The notes below the pieces were generated by a model. That model worked only from the letters and a program-made list of their open reading frames with translations. It was not told the origin of the DNA and ran no database searches. The position numbers and the translations under genes are program-made. A DNA stretch of 9,707 bases. Source: an uncultured Pleurocapsa sp. (GTDB taxonomy: Bacteria; Cyanobacteriota; Cyanobacteriia; Cyanobacteriales; Xenococcaceae). Shown piece by piece: positions 1 through 6,464 of the stretch. The stretch covers positions 1 to 9,707 of the forward strand of contig CAKZYI010000454.1 of NCBI GenBank assembly GCA_937884735.1, read 5' to 3'. The stretch's first letter is position 1; each line of letters begins with the position of its first letter.

Positions 1-71
1 ATCTGGCTGAGGGGACGCCAGCAGAGATTCATAGTAATGAATCGGTATTAGAAGCCTATTTGGGTCAATAA
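1..71 (+). CDS. ABC transporter ATP-binding protein, C-terminal end only (partial)
   Basis: Reading from base 3 gives 22 codons ending LAEGTPAEIHSNESVLEAYLGQ in two pieces: LAEGTPAEIHSN then ESVLEAYLGQ, followed by TAA at 69-71 and a second in-frame TAA at 72-74. The pattern AEGTPAEI...N..V.EAYLG is the usual C-terminus of branched-chain amino-acid (LivG-like) ABC ATPases, and is also close to LptB and urea-transporter ATPases. No Walker or signature motif lies in the window, so the substrate cannot be assigned. The next gene starts 32 bases downstream on the same strand, so the two may be co-transcribed. Confidence is good that this is the end of an ABC ATPase and low for the subfamily. Confidence 0.7.
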   Translation, partial: LAEGTPAEIHSNESVLEAYLGQ

Positions 72-103
72 TAAGGAATTATACTAGGCTTAATATTTAA
101 AGC

Positions 104-1513
104 GTGTCATCAATTAAAAATAAATCCCACTTTAGTTTTCTCGGTTTAGCGATCTCTATTAGTGCTGCAATTTTATTTGTTTGTAGCAGCGTGCGTCATG
201 GTTTATTTCAATCAAGTTTTGACCTGGCAATTTTTGACAATGGGATCTATTTAATTAGTCAGGGACAAGAGCCTTTTGTGACTTTTAGAGGATTACACAT
301 TTTGGGGGATCATGCAGCCTTGATTGTCTATCCCATAGCCTGGCTCTACAAAATTTATCCTAGAGTGTATTGGCTCTTTTTTATTCAAGCATTATCCTTA
401 GCCTCTGGTGCGCTTCCTATTTGGTATCTTAGCCGCGTCACGGGTCTAAAAGAATCCCAAAGTAAAACCTTGGTTTTGGCATATTTGCTTTATCCTGCAA
501 TTTTTAACGTCAATCTGTTTGATTTTCATCCTGAAGTAATTGCTGTCCCTGCAATTTTGGGCGCAATTTTAGCAGTCAAGTTAGATAAGCTGTGGTGGTT
601 TGTTGCTGCTTTAATAGTGATTTTAAGCTGTAAAGCAGTGCTGGCTCTGACTGTAGTAGGAATGGGACTGTGGCTACTAATATCTAGCAAATATAGATAC
701 AAATATGCTCTTATAGCTTTGATTTTTGGCTGCTGCTGGCTTGCGAGCGCTACGCAAGTGATCATTCCTTTGTTTAGCGGTACACAAGCGGCTGCGGTAG
801 ATCGTTATGGCTATCTTGGCGACTCTGTATTGGATATCGCCAAAAATTTAATTTTCAAGCCCCATTTAGTATTGGGTAAGGTTTTTGCCCTTACTACTTT
901 TGAATACCTCTTGTTGCTGTCTATTCCTATCGCTTGGGGTTTATTTACGCCCCAATGGATGCCCATAATTGGAGCATTGCCAATTCTGTTGATTAATATT
1001 CTGTCAGAAAGTTCGGCTCAAAGAAATTTGGTACATCAATACTCTTTGCCCATTGTTCCTTGGCTATTTTTGATGGTGATTATGGCAGCCAATAGAAAAC
1101 AACTCTGGCTTAAGAATCAGCGCAATATTTTAATCTGGTCTACAGTAGCTTTTATCGCCTTGGGAAAATATGGCTACTTTGGTAGTCTATATCTGCAAAA
1201 TTGGGATACTTGGCAAGCCAGTAGAAATGCGATCGCCTTGATTGAAGATCGAGCAAGCGTTTTAACTACTACCGATCTCGCACCCCATCTTACTCATCGC
1301 CCCTTGGTTGGCTTGACTACTTCAGAGCTAGATTCTAAAGAATTAAATAAATTTGAATACATCTTACTAAACTTACGTCATCCTGGTTGGGGGAGTTCTA
1401 CCAAAATAGCCCAGGCTATGTTGGTCAAACTTCAAAAAACAGAGCATTTCAAACTTGATTTTCAACAAGATGATGTGTTTCTTTTTAGCAAGATTTCCAA
1501 TTCGTTAAAATGA
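104..1513 (+). CDS. DUF2079 family multi-pass membrane protein
   Basis: This 469-residue protein is very hydrophobic, with about ten candidate membrane helices from residue 11 to about 360 and a soluble C-terminal part (about 370-469). Family hallmarks are FDLAIFDNG (39-47), GDHAAL (68-73), FDFHPE (139-144) and the C-terminal VLTTTDLAPHLTHRP (386-400), which I recognise as DUF2079. The family is uncharacterised but resembles GT-C integral-membrane glycosyltransferases, with acidic residues in the first extracytoplasmic loop, so a lipid-linked sugar transferase is possible but unproven. The start is GTG at 104: a stop codon lies two codons upstream in frame, and the first helix follows at once. 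There is no good ribosome site; AAGGA at 73-77 is 26 bases away. The stop overlaps the surE start by 4 bases, implying translational coupling. Confidence 0.85.
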   Translation: MSSIKNKSHFSFLGLAISISAAILFVCSSVRHGLFQSSFDLAIFDNGIYLISQGQEPFVTFRGLHILGDHAALIVYPIAWLYKIYPRVYWLFFIQALSLASGALPIWYLSRVTGLKESQSKTLVLAYLLYPAIFNVNLFDFHPEVIAVPAILGAILAVKLDKLWWFVAALIVILSCKAVLALTVVGMGLWLLISSKYRYKYALIALIFGCCWLASATQVIIPLFSGTQAAAVDRYGYLGDSVLDIAKNLIFKPHLVLGKVFALTTFEYLLLLSIPIAWGLFTPQWMPIIGALPILLINILSESSAQRNLVHQYSLPIVPWLFLMVIMAANRKQLWLKNQRNILIWSTVAFIALGKYGYFGSLYLQNWDTWQASRNAIALIEDRASVLTTTDLAPHLTHRPLVGLTTSELDSKELNKFEYILLNLRHPGWGSSTKIAQAMLVKLQKTEHFKLDFQQDDVFLFSKISNSLK

Positions 1514-2187
1514 CAATTATCCTAACTAATGACGACGGTATTGATGCTCCTGGTATTCGCGCCCTTCAACAAGCAGTTTCAGAAGAAACCCTCATTGTTG
1601 CACCCAACAAGCAATATTCTGGCTGCGGACATCAAGTAACCACCCAAAAGGGAATGAAACAGGAAAGAAGAGCCTATAGGGAATATGCTCTTGATGGTGC
1701 TCCTGCTGACTGTACTCGAAAAGCGATTAATCAAATTGCCACCAATACTAAACTGGTTTTATCAGGAATTAATGCGGGGGGAAACCTCGGTACGGATGTA
1801 TATATCTCAGGTACGGTAGCCGCAGTTAGAGAAGCTGCTATTCATGGTATTCCTGGTATCGCTATTTCTCACTGGATCAAAAGACCTTTGGTGATTGACT
1901 GGGATGTAGCAAGCCGTTGGACAAAAAAAGTATTGTTGGACTTGTTATCTCGTCCCCTACCTCCTGGTAGCTTTTGGAATGTAAATTTACCCCACCTCGA
2001 ACCCGATCAACCCGAACCAGAAATTATCTTGTGCCAACCAAGCATCGACCCCCTACCTGTAAACTTTCGCGTTGAAGGAGATACTTACTATTATCAGGGT
2101 AAATATAGCGATCGCGATCGCTCTTCTGGAACAGATGTGGATATTTGTTTTGGTGGCAACATTGCTGTTACTCTAATCAGACTGTAA
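1510..2187 (+). CDS. surE: 5'/3'-nucleotidase SurE
   Basis: SurE is a cytoplasmic metal-dependent phosphatase acting on nucleoside 5'- and 3'-monophosphates. The whole 225-residue protein matches: ILTNDDGIDAPGIRAL at the N-terminus with metal ligands D8 and D9, the serine ligand S37 in QYSGCGHQVTT, DGAPADCTRKA (62-71), and LSGINAGGNLGTDVYISGTVA with the asparagine ligand at N92. The canonical serine loop is usually NRSG; here it is KQYSG, a variant form. At 225 residues it is slightly shorter than typical (about 250), with a short C-terminal tail. The ATG at 1510 overlaps the TGA of the DUF2079 gene (ATGA), so its translation probably depends on that gene. A double HIP1 site lies near its 3' end. 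The family assignment is firm; why it is paired with DUF2079 is unknown. Confidence 0.95.
   Translation: MTIILTNDDGIDAPGIRALQQAVSEETLIVAPNKQYSGCGHQVTTQKGMKQERRAYREYALDGAPADCTRKAINQIATNTKLVLSGINAGGNLGTDVYISGTVAAVREAAIHGIPGIAISHWIKRPLVIDWDVASRWTKKVLLDLLSRPLPPGSFWNVNLPHLEPDQPEPEIILCQPSIDPLPVNFRVEGDTYYYQGKYSDRDRSSGTDVDICFGGNIAVTLIRL
2108..2121. repeat. two overlapping HIP1 octamers
   Basis: GCGATCGC at 2108-2115 and again at 2114-2121 share two bases and form a 14-base palindrome inside surE. Other exact HIP1 copies start at 1229, 2963, 4341, 5631, 6156, 7464 and 9104, all within genes. About 0.15 copies would be expected by chance in a window this size at equal base frequencies. This abundance is a cyanobacterial signature. 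Confidence 0.9.
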
Positions 2188-2200
2188 AAAGTAAGCATAA

Positions 2201-2238
2201 ATAAGTTAAGAGGAATAAGATTCTGCCTCATTACTTAT
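2201..2238. terminator. candidate bidirectional terminator between convergent genes
   Basis: The arm ATAAGTTAAGAGG (2201-2213) pairs with CCTCATTACTTAT (2226-2238) at 11 of 13 positions around a 12-base loop. The stop of surE (2185-2187) and the stop of the minus-strand thioesterase gene (2241-2243) flank it, which is the expected place for a shared terminator. There is no long T run on either side, so its strength as an intrinsic terminator is uncertain. Confidence 0.4.
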
Positions 2239-2240
2239 CT

Positions 2241-2744
2241 TTAGGTTGTGGTGTGTTTGACTAAGGCATCTTGAACCACAGGAGGAAGCTTGCGCATAAT
2301 TTTGCCTTTTTCTCGATCTACCCCCACCAAAACTACTTTGCCCGTAACAAATAGCTCTTTGCCATCGTAGGATTGAATTTCATAATCCCAGTTAATCCGA
2401 ACTCCCTTTGTTTCCATTAAACGTGCCTTGACTATCGCCGATACGCCTAAGCGGACTGGTAAATGGTATCGCAAAGACAGTTCTACAACAGGTAAATCGC
2501 AGCCCAAAGCAACCAAATCAGCAAACTCAATCCCAATAGAACGCAAGTATTCCACCCGCGCTTCTTCCATCCAGGTTAGATATGTGCCATGCCAGACAAT
2601 TCCTGCATAATCTGTATGATGAGGCTGGGCTTTTACGGGATATTCAAACCACCTTTGGCTTTTAGCCTGCAAGCTTCGATCTGGCTCGATAGCCGATGTT
2701 GGTAGTTTGGGTAATTGAGGAGATGGCTTCGATCTATCTGTCAA
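2241..2744 (-). CDS. acyl-CoA thioesterase, YbgC/FadM-type hotdog fold
   Basis: This 167-residue protein carries the 4HBT signature HTDYAGIVWHGTYLTWMEEA (43-62), with the presumed catalytic aspartate D45 and the GIVWH segment, then ARVEYLRSIGIE and the typical LRYHLPVRLG strand. Such enzymes hydrolyse acyl-CoA thioesters in the cytoplasm. It does not look like the cyanobacterial DHNA-CoA thioesterase I remember (Slr0204), so the substrate is open. The start is TTG at 2744-2742, preceded by AAGGAG (2755-2760) with 10 bases between, one of the best ribosome sites in the window. The first methionine in the reading frame is residue 59, inside the signature, so a non-ATG start is required; TTG at codon 25 is a weaker alternative. 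Residues 1-32 form a polar, proline/serine-rich tail before the fold, giving a length above the family's usual 130-145. Confidence 0.9.
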   Translation of the reverse strand: MTDRSKPSPQLPKLPTSAIEPDRSLQAKSQRWFEYPVKAQPHHTDYAGIVWHGTYLTWMEEARVEYLRSIGIEFADLVALGCDLPVVELSLRYHLPVRLGVSAIVKARLMETKGVRINWDYEIQSYDGKELFVTGKVVLVGVDREKGKIMRKLPPVVQDALVKHTTT

Positions 2745-2793
2745 TTTACTTGTACTCCTTTTGCTTTTGATTCGGCAATAATTTACTTGTACT
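2743..2793. repeat. 14-bp direct repeat in the divergent intergenic region
   Basis: AATTTACTTGTACT occurs at 2743-2756 and again, identically, at 2780-2793, 37 bases apart start to start. The first copy covers part of the thioesterase TTG start and touches its ribosome site. The second lies in a candidate promoter for the rightward epimerase gene. It could be a paired binding site for a regulator of both divergent genes, or a chance duplication in AT-rich DNA. Confidence 0.5.
2755..2760 (-). promoter_or_regulatory. Shine-Dalgarno site that fixes a TTG start
   Basis: On the minus strand the sequence reads AAGGAG, then TACAAGTAAA, then TTG. It matches the anti-Shine-Dalgarno core, and the 10-base spacing is acceptable. 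It supports the long N-terminus of the thioesterase over internal start choices. Confidence 0.6.
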
Positions 2794-2795
2794 AT
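2767..2795 (+). promoter_or_regulatory. candidate sigma-70 promoter for the epimerase gene
   Basis: TTGATT (2767-2772) is followed by a 17-base spacer and TACTAT (2790-2795), each matching consensus at 4 of 6 bases. A transcript starting near 2802 would have a leader of about 55 bases before the ATG at 2857. The -10 element overlaps the second copy of the AATTTACTTGTACT repeat. Base similarity alone is weak evidence. Confidence 0.3.
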
Positions 2796-2856
2796 ATTTT
2801 ACTAGGTACGTCTAATGTTGATTTGTAAAGTCTAGAAGACGTTGAGCCGTAGAACT

Positions 2857-3381
2857 ATGATATTTTCTCCCACAAAACTAAAAGACGCTTATATTGTAGA
2901 ACCCCAAAAACTAGAAGACGAACGCGGTTTTTTTGCTCGTACTTGGTGCGAAAATGAATTTCGCGATCGCGGATTAAATCCTAATTTAGTGCAGTGTAAT
3001 ATTTCTTTTAATAAAAAAAAGGGAACTTTACGCGGAATGCACCTCCAAGTCGAACCCTATGCCGAAGCTAAATTAGTCCGCTGCACTCAGGGTGCTATTT
3101 ATGATGCGATCGTCGATCTACGTCCCGATTCAGAAACTTTTAAACAATGGATTGCAGTAGAATTAACCGCTATCAATCATCGAGCATTATATGTTCCCGA
3201 AGGCTTTGCTCATGGGTTTCAAACTTTAGAAGATAATACCGAGGTTTTTTATCAAATGTCTCAATTTTATGCCCCAGAATGCGCTCGCGGCTATTCTTGG
3301 AACGATCCTAGTTTTCAAATTGATTGGCCTTTGGCTATAAGCGTAATTTCTGCCAAAGATAATAACTTAACCAATTATTAA
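2857..3381 (+). CDS. rfbC: dTDP-4-dehydrorhamnose 3,5-epimerase family protein (RfbC/RmlC)
   Basis: Members of this cupin family epimerise C3 and C5 of dTDP-4-keto-6-deoxy-glucose on the way to dTDP-L-rhamnose or related deoxysugars. Visible motifs are EDERGFFARTWCE near the N-terminus, TLRGMHLQ with the catalytic histidine, AKLVRCTQGAIYDAIVDLRP, YVPEGFAHGFQTL, FYQMSQFYAPECARGYSWND with the expected catalytic tyrosine region, and a closing IDWP. The usual RGMHYQ or RGLHFQ is RGMHLQ here. I chose ATG 2857 (174 residues, MIFSPTKLKDAY), which fits the usual family N-terminus; TTG at 2842 would add MSRRT and is possible. No rfbA, rfbB or rfbD lies in the window, so the substrate could be another keto-deoxysugar. 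It appears to open the rightward polysaccharide gene run. Confidence 0.88.
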   Translation: MIFSPTKLKDAYIVEPQKLEDERGFFARTWCENEFRDRGLNPNLVQCNISFNKKKGTLRGMHLQVEPYAEAKLVRCTQGAIYDAIVDLRPDSETFKQWIAVELTAINHRALYVPEGFAHGFQTLEDNTEVFYQMSQFYAPECARGYSWNDPSFQIDWPLAISVISAKDNNLTNY

Positions 3382-3395
3382 ACAACTCATTACCC

Positions 3396-3423
3396 AAAAA
3401 TAGCTTTAGCGAGCTTTATTTTT
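3396..3423 (+). terminator. weak candidate terminator after the epimerase gene
   Basis: AAAAATAGCT (3396-3405) can pair with AGCT (3412-3415) and ATTTTT (3418-3423) if two T bases bulge out, leaving a 6-base loop and a T-rich end. It lies 15 bases after the epimerase stop. The stem is short and AT-rich, so termination may be partial. Confidence 0.3.
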
Positions 3424-3442
3424 AAGTCTGTGTTGATGTGTT

Positions 3443-3462
3443 GTTATAAATATTTTTATAAC
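3443..3462. repeat. perfect 8-bp inverted repeat
   Basis: GTTATAAA (3443-3450) and TTTATAAC (3455-3462) are exact reverse complements around TATT, and a run of seven T bases follows at 3470-3476. It could be a second, AT-only terminator-like hairpin or a dyad operator ahead of the flippase gene. The rest of the 3382-3660 gap is AT-rich, with no gene and no convincing promoter. TATGAT at 3579-3584 is a -10-like hexamer lacking a good -35. Confidence 0.45.
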
Positions 3463-3660
3463 TAAAAGATTTTTTTAACCGCTTAGATTAGCACTTATTT
3501 TTGGGCTATTTATCAATCCAAATCTACTCAAGCTAGCTAAAATACTCGTTGATTAACAAACATTAGATCGGTTCTGTTTATGATATTCTTATTTAAATTA
3601 CTTAATATTTTTATTGAAAAATAATTTAATTATTAACAAAGCAGCTTAACTGATAAATTA

Positions 3661-5193
3661 GTGTCCGAAAAGAAACATTCATATTCAAAATTCAAGCAAG
3701 AAAACTATTTTAATACAGAACATCTTAAGACAGATCTAAAACAGCGTTCGGTTCGCGGTGGTGTTGTAACTATTGCTTCTCAAGCCAGCAAATTTACCCT
3801 CAAATTTGGCTCGATTGCGATCTTAGCTCGTTTGCTAACCCCTGAAGATTATGGGCTAATTGGGATGGCGACAGTAATAATTGGTTTTGTTGAGTACTTC
3901 AAAGATCTGGGTTTATCTGCTGCAACAATCCAGCAGCAAAAAATTAATCATCAACAGGTTAGCACCTTATTTTGGATTAATTTAGGTGTCAGCTTTTTGA
4001 TCGCTTTAATAGTAGCTTTAATAGCTCCTGCAATTGCAGCCTTTTATCATGAACCTCGTTTAAAAGCAATTACCCTGGGTTTAGCAATCAACTTTATTTT
4101 TGGTGGGTTAACTATTCAGCATCAGGCTTTATTAAAGCGGCAAATGCAGTTTACTAACCTGGCGAAAATCGAAATAGTTTCAATGTTGGTCGGGGTCGTG
4201 GTGGCTATAGTGGCTGCCTATAGTGGTCTTGGGTATTGGTCTTTGGTTTTGATGACCTTGGCAACTGGGATAATCAACGCCTTGGGGGTATGGATAGCCT
4301 GTCGATGGCGACCTGGATTGCCTAGTCGTGGAAGCGGAGTGCGATCGCTATTGACCTATGGTCGTAATCTAACGAGCTTTAGATTGATCAACTATTTTTC
4401 CCGCAACTTAGACAATATTTTGATTGGTCGTCGTTGGGGCTCACAGCAGTTGGCTCTCTATGCCCAAGCTTATCGCTTGCTGCTTTTACCAATTCAACAG
4501 ATCAATAGTCCGATTCATAGCGTTGCTTTACCTACTCTTTCTAGTTTGCAAGGCGAACCTGAAAAACATGGTCGCTACTACTACAAAGCCATTTTATTGA
4601 TTACTACTCTGGGAATGCCAATAGTAGCATTTATGTTTGCTACTGCTCATGACCTAATTCTTTTAATGCTTGGGAAGCAGTGGATCGAAGCAGTAATTCT
4701 GTTTAAGTTTTTGATGCCCGCAGCTTTTATCGGCACTTTCAATGTGGCTGAAGGATGGGTTTATCAGTCTTTAGGGCTTACCGAACGCCAGTTGCGTATC
4801 GGCATCATTATGACGGCAATTGACATCACCATATTTTTTATTAGCGTTAATTGGGGAGCAGTTGGGGTAGCAATAGGCTATGGTTTATCTCAACCAATAC
4901 TAGTAATTTTTTCTCTTAATTATTGCTATTGGGGTACTCATCTCAAGTTTAGCAATTTTGTTAAAACTATCTCCACGCCTGCCATAGCATCGATCGCGGC
5001 TGGAGTGATTTTGCTCCCAATCAAACAGTTTGTTTTTACGGCGGAATTGAACTTACTTTTAAGTGTGTTGATTGATATGTTGCTATATGGCTTATTTTAT
5101 TTGACGTTGTGGTTGATTTTACCTGGAGGGAAAAAGCATTTACTAGACATAGTGGAAACTTTGCAAACAATTAAACAAAAATCCTCTAGGTAA
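3661..5193 (+). CDS. polysaccharide flippase, MOP family, WzxC-like
   Basis: This 510-residue integral membrane protein probably flips lipid-linked oligosaccharide units across the cytoplasmic membrane for exopolysaccharide or O-antigen assembly. Family features include RGGVVTIASQASKF (32-45) leading into helix 1, ARLLTPEDYGLIGMA (56-70), KDLGLSAATIQQ (81-92) and HQALLKRQMQF (154-164). A long alternation of hydrophobic helices runs to the C-terminus, consistent with 12-14 segments. Length and motifs match the WzxC/RfbX type (Polysacc_synt). Residues 1-30 form a hydrophilic cytoplasmic tail. The start is GTG at 3661; there is no clear ribosome site and no methionine before residue 69, so the exact start is uncertain. 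A 279-base gap separates it from the epimerase gene, so it may have its own promoter. The presence of a flippase implies a Wzy-type assembly route, though no polymerase gene is seen here. Confidence 0.92.
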   Translation: MSEKKHSYSKFKQENYFNTEHLKTDLKQRSVRGGVVTIASQASKFTLKFGSIAILARLLTPEDYGLIGMATVIIGFVEYFKDLGLSAATIQQQKINHQQVSTLFWINLGVSFLIALIVALIAPAIAAFYHEPRLKAITLGLAINFIFGGLTIQHQALLKRQMQFTNLAKIEIVSMLVGVVVAIVAAYSGLGYWSLVLMTLATGIINALGVWIACRWRPGLPSRGSGVRSLLTYGRNLTSFRLINYFSRNLDNILIGRRWGSQQLALYAQAYRLLLLPIQQINSPIHSVALPTLSSLQGEPEKHGRYYYKAILLITTLGMPIVAFMFATAHDLILLMLGKQWIEAVILFKFLMPAAFIGTFNVAEGWVYQSLGLTERQLRIGIIMTAIDITIFFISVNWGAVGVAIGYGLSQPILVIFSLNYCYWGTHLKFSNFVKTISTPAIASIAAGVILLPIKQFVFTAELNLLLSVLIDMLLYGLFYLTLWLILPGGKKHLLDIVETLQTIKQKSSR

Positions 5194-5230
5194 GTTTTAC
5201 TCTTTATCTCAAATCAAGTAACCTATAGGA
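5182..5230. repeat. inverted repeat spanning the flippase stop codon
   Basis: TCCTCTAGGT (5182-5191) and ACCTATAGGA (5221-5230) are reverse complements at 9 of 10 positions, with 29 bases between. The left arm contains the last codons of the flippase gene. There is no T run after the right arm, so an mRNA-stabilising 3' hairpin is more likely than an intrinsic terminator, and chance is possible. Confidence 0.35.
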
Positions 5231-5384
5231 ATAAACAATCGACATTTAAATCTTTATAGTAAACAATACAAAAACTTAATCGTCAATATTTGAAAACCTA
5301 GAAATATCAAATCAAAATAATGTTTATTTAAAAAGGAATTAATATAATCATAATCAACATAATATATAAAAAAACAAACACTTG

Positions 5385-5426
5385 ATTATTTAATTCAAGT
5401 ATTAATTAATATTTGAATTAAATAAT
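5385..5426. repeat. 42-bp near-perfect AT-rich palindrome
   Basis: The 21-base half at 5385-5405 (starting ATTATTTAATTCAAG) is the reverse complement of 5406-5426 at 20 of 21 positions. The one mismatch is a G-T pair (5399/5412) that could still wobble in RNA. It sits in the 301-base gap before the glycosyltransferase gene. Only A/T bases apart from the TTCAAG/TTGAA cores make up the arms. It could form a cruciform or transcript hairpin, act as a dyad operator, or be the remnant of a small mobile repeat. The rest of 5194-5494 is AT-rich, with no gene visible. Confidence 0.75.
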
Positions 5427-5444
5427 ACTTGAAATTAGTTCAAG
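5394..5444. repeat. alternating TTCAAG/CTTGAA boxes with competing hairpins
   Basis: TTCAAGTATTA (5394-5404) and TAATACTTGAA (5423-5433) are exact 11-base reverse complements and form a hairpin that excludes the 42-bp palindrome. The same CTTGAA (5428-5433) also pairs with TTCAAG (5439-5444) across ATTAG. ACTTGA at 5380-5385 is a further related box. The spaced inverted hexamers resemble a multi-site operator or an RNA switch, but AT-rich composition makes some of this likely by chance. Confidence 0.5.
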
Positions 5445-5455
5445 CTCCCGCCTTC

Positions 5456-5472
5456 TCTGATTTTGCATCAGA
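5456..5472 (+). repeat. small hairpin just upstream of the glycosyltransferase gene
   Basis: TCTGAT (5456-5461) and ATCAGA (5467-5472) pair perfectly around TTTGC, 22 bases before the ATG at 5495. It is in the leader, so it could affect translation. It is too short to be more than suggestive. Confidence 0.3.
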
Positions 5473-5494
5473 TTAACCCCGAACATGTAAAACA

Positions 5495-6406
5495 ATGTCA
5501 GATAATTTGCCCACCGTCAGCATTGGTTTAGCAGTCTTCAATGGAGAAAAGTATTTAACCAAAGCCATAGACTCAATTTTGCTACAAACTTTTACCGATT
5601 TTGAACTAATTATTTGTGATAATGATTCTAGCGATCGCACTGAATCAATCTGTCGTCAATATGCAGCCCAAGATCCTCGTATTCGCTACTACCGCAATCC
5701 AACAAATATTGGCGGAGTAAATAATGAAAATCTTACTTTTGAATTATCTAAAGGTAAATATTTTCGTTTAATGGCTCATGACGATCTTTTAACACCAGAA
5801 TTAATCGAGAAATCTGTTGCAGTATTAGAGAAACATCCAGAGATTATACTTTGCTACTCCAAAATTGTAATTATTGACAGTGAAGGAAGGCAGACTGAAA
5901 CAATCAACCTTACTATTGGTGGAGAAAGCAAACCCCACGAACGTTTTCGCCGATTGGCGAGTAAAGAGCATAAATGTGAAGCAACCTATGCCTTAACCAG
6001 ATCTGATGTCTTGAAAAAAGTCGATCCCCAACTCAACTATTCCGATTCAGACCGCAATTTCCTGGCAGAACTTGGTTTGCAGGGCAAATTTCACAAAATA
6101 GACGAGCCATTATTTTATAAAAGATATCATCAAGAGCGATCAATTGAAGTTTATCGCGATCGCTACAAAAGAATGGCTTGGTTTCATCCTCATATAGACG
6201 AAAATGATCTACCCTACTCTAGTTACTTTATGTACTGGCGACAGGTATTTCACTTTCTCACTATTATTTCTCGTGCGCCAATCGATTTTAAAAACAAGGT
6301 TTTTTGCTATTCCTATATTTTCACGTGGTCCAAAAAGAGTCGAAAAAAACTAGTTACAGAGATATTAATGCTAATCTCCCAAAACCCTCTACTTCGTAGA
6401 CAATAA
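5495..6406 (+). CDS. GT2 family (GT-A fold) glycosyltransferase
   Basis: This 303-residue cytoplasmic or peripheral membrane enzyme transfers a sugar from a nucleotide donor onto a growing glycan. It has the GT2 layout: PTVSIGLAVFNGEKYLTKAI (6-25), then LQTFTDFELIICDNDSSD (30-47) with the nucleotide-binding aspartates, RNPTNIGG (67-74), and the DXD-equivalent MAHDDLLTPE (93-102) that binds metal. FHKIDEPLFYKRYHQERS (199-216) ends the catalytic domain. The frequent ED motif before the last part is replaced by YSDSDRNFL (182-190). The C-terminal 80 residues are basic and aromatic, with no clear membrane helix. The start at ATG 5495 fits the usual N-terminus; there is no Shine-Dalgarno, and ATGTAA stands just upstream at 5485-5490. 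Donor and linkage cannot be predicted. Confidence 0.93.
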   Translation: MSDNLPTVSIGLAVFNGEKYLTKAIDSILLQTFTDFELIICDNDSSDRTESICRQYAAQDPRIRYYRNPTNIGGVNNENLTFELSKGKYFRLMAHDDLLTPELIEKSVAVLEKHPEIILCYSKIVIIDSEGRQTETINLTIGGESKPHERFRRLASKEHKCEATYALTRSDVLKKVDPQLNYSDSDRNFLAELGLQGKFHKIDEPLFYKRYHQERSIEVYRDRYKRMAWFHPHIDENDLPYSSYFMYWRQVFHFLTIISRAPIDFKNKVFCYSYIFTWSKKSRKKLVTEILMLISQNPLLRRQ

Positions 6407-6407
6407 T

Positions 6408-6423
6408 ATTATATTTTTATAAT
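6408..6423. repeat. AT-only inverted repeat after the glycosyltransferase gene
   Basis: ATTATA (6408-6413) and TATAAT (6418-6423) are exact reverse complements around TTTT, two bases after the stop codon. The stem is purely A/T and is probably weak as a terminator. It also contains a TATAAT hexamer usable as a -10 element. Confidence 0.3.
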
Positions 6424-6464
6424 GGGTTCGATATTTTATATGTACTAACATGACCATAACACAG

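Noticed and set aside
526..765. 79-codon open frame on the minus strand
   Set aside because: It lies wholly inside the DUF2079 gene, reads as low-complexity sequence, and has no family resemblance.
2428..2610. 60-codon open frame on the plus strand
   Set aside because: It is antisense to the well-supported thioesterase gene, and the product resembles nothing known.
5194..5494. Insertion-sequence or MITE remnant around the palindrome
   Set aside because: No transposase fragment, target duplication or defined terminal repeats could be seen; the idea is kept only as one explanation for the palindrome.
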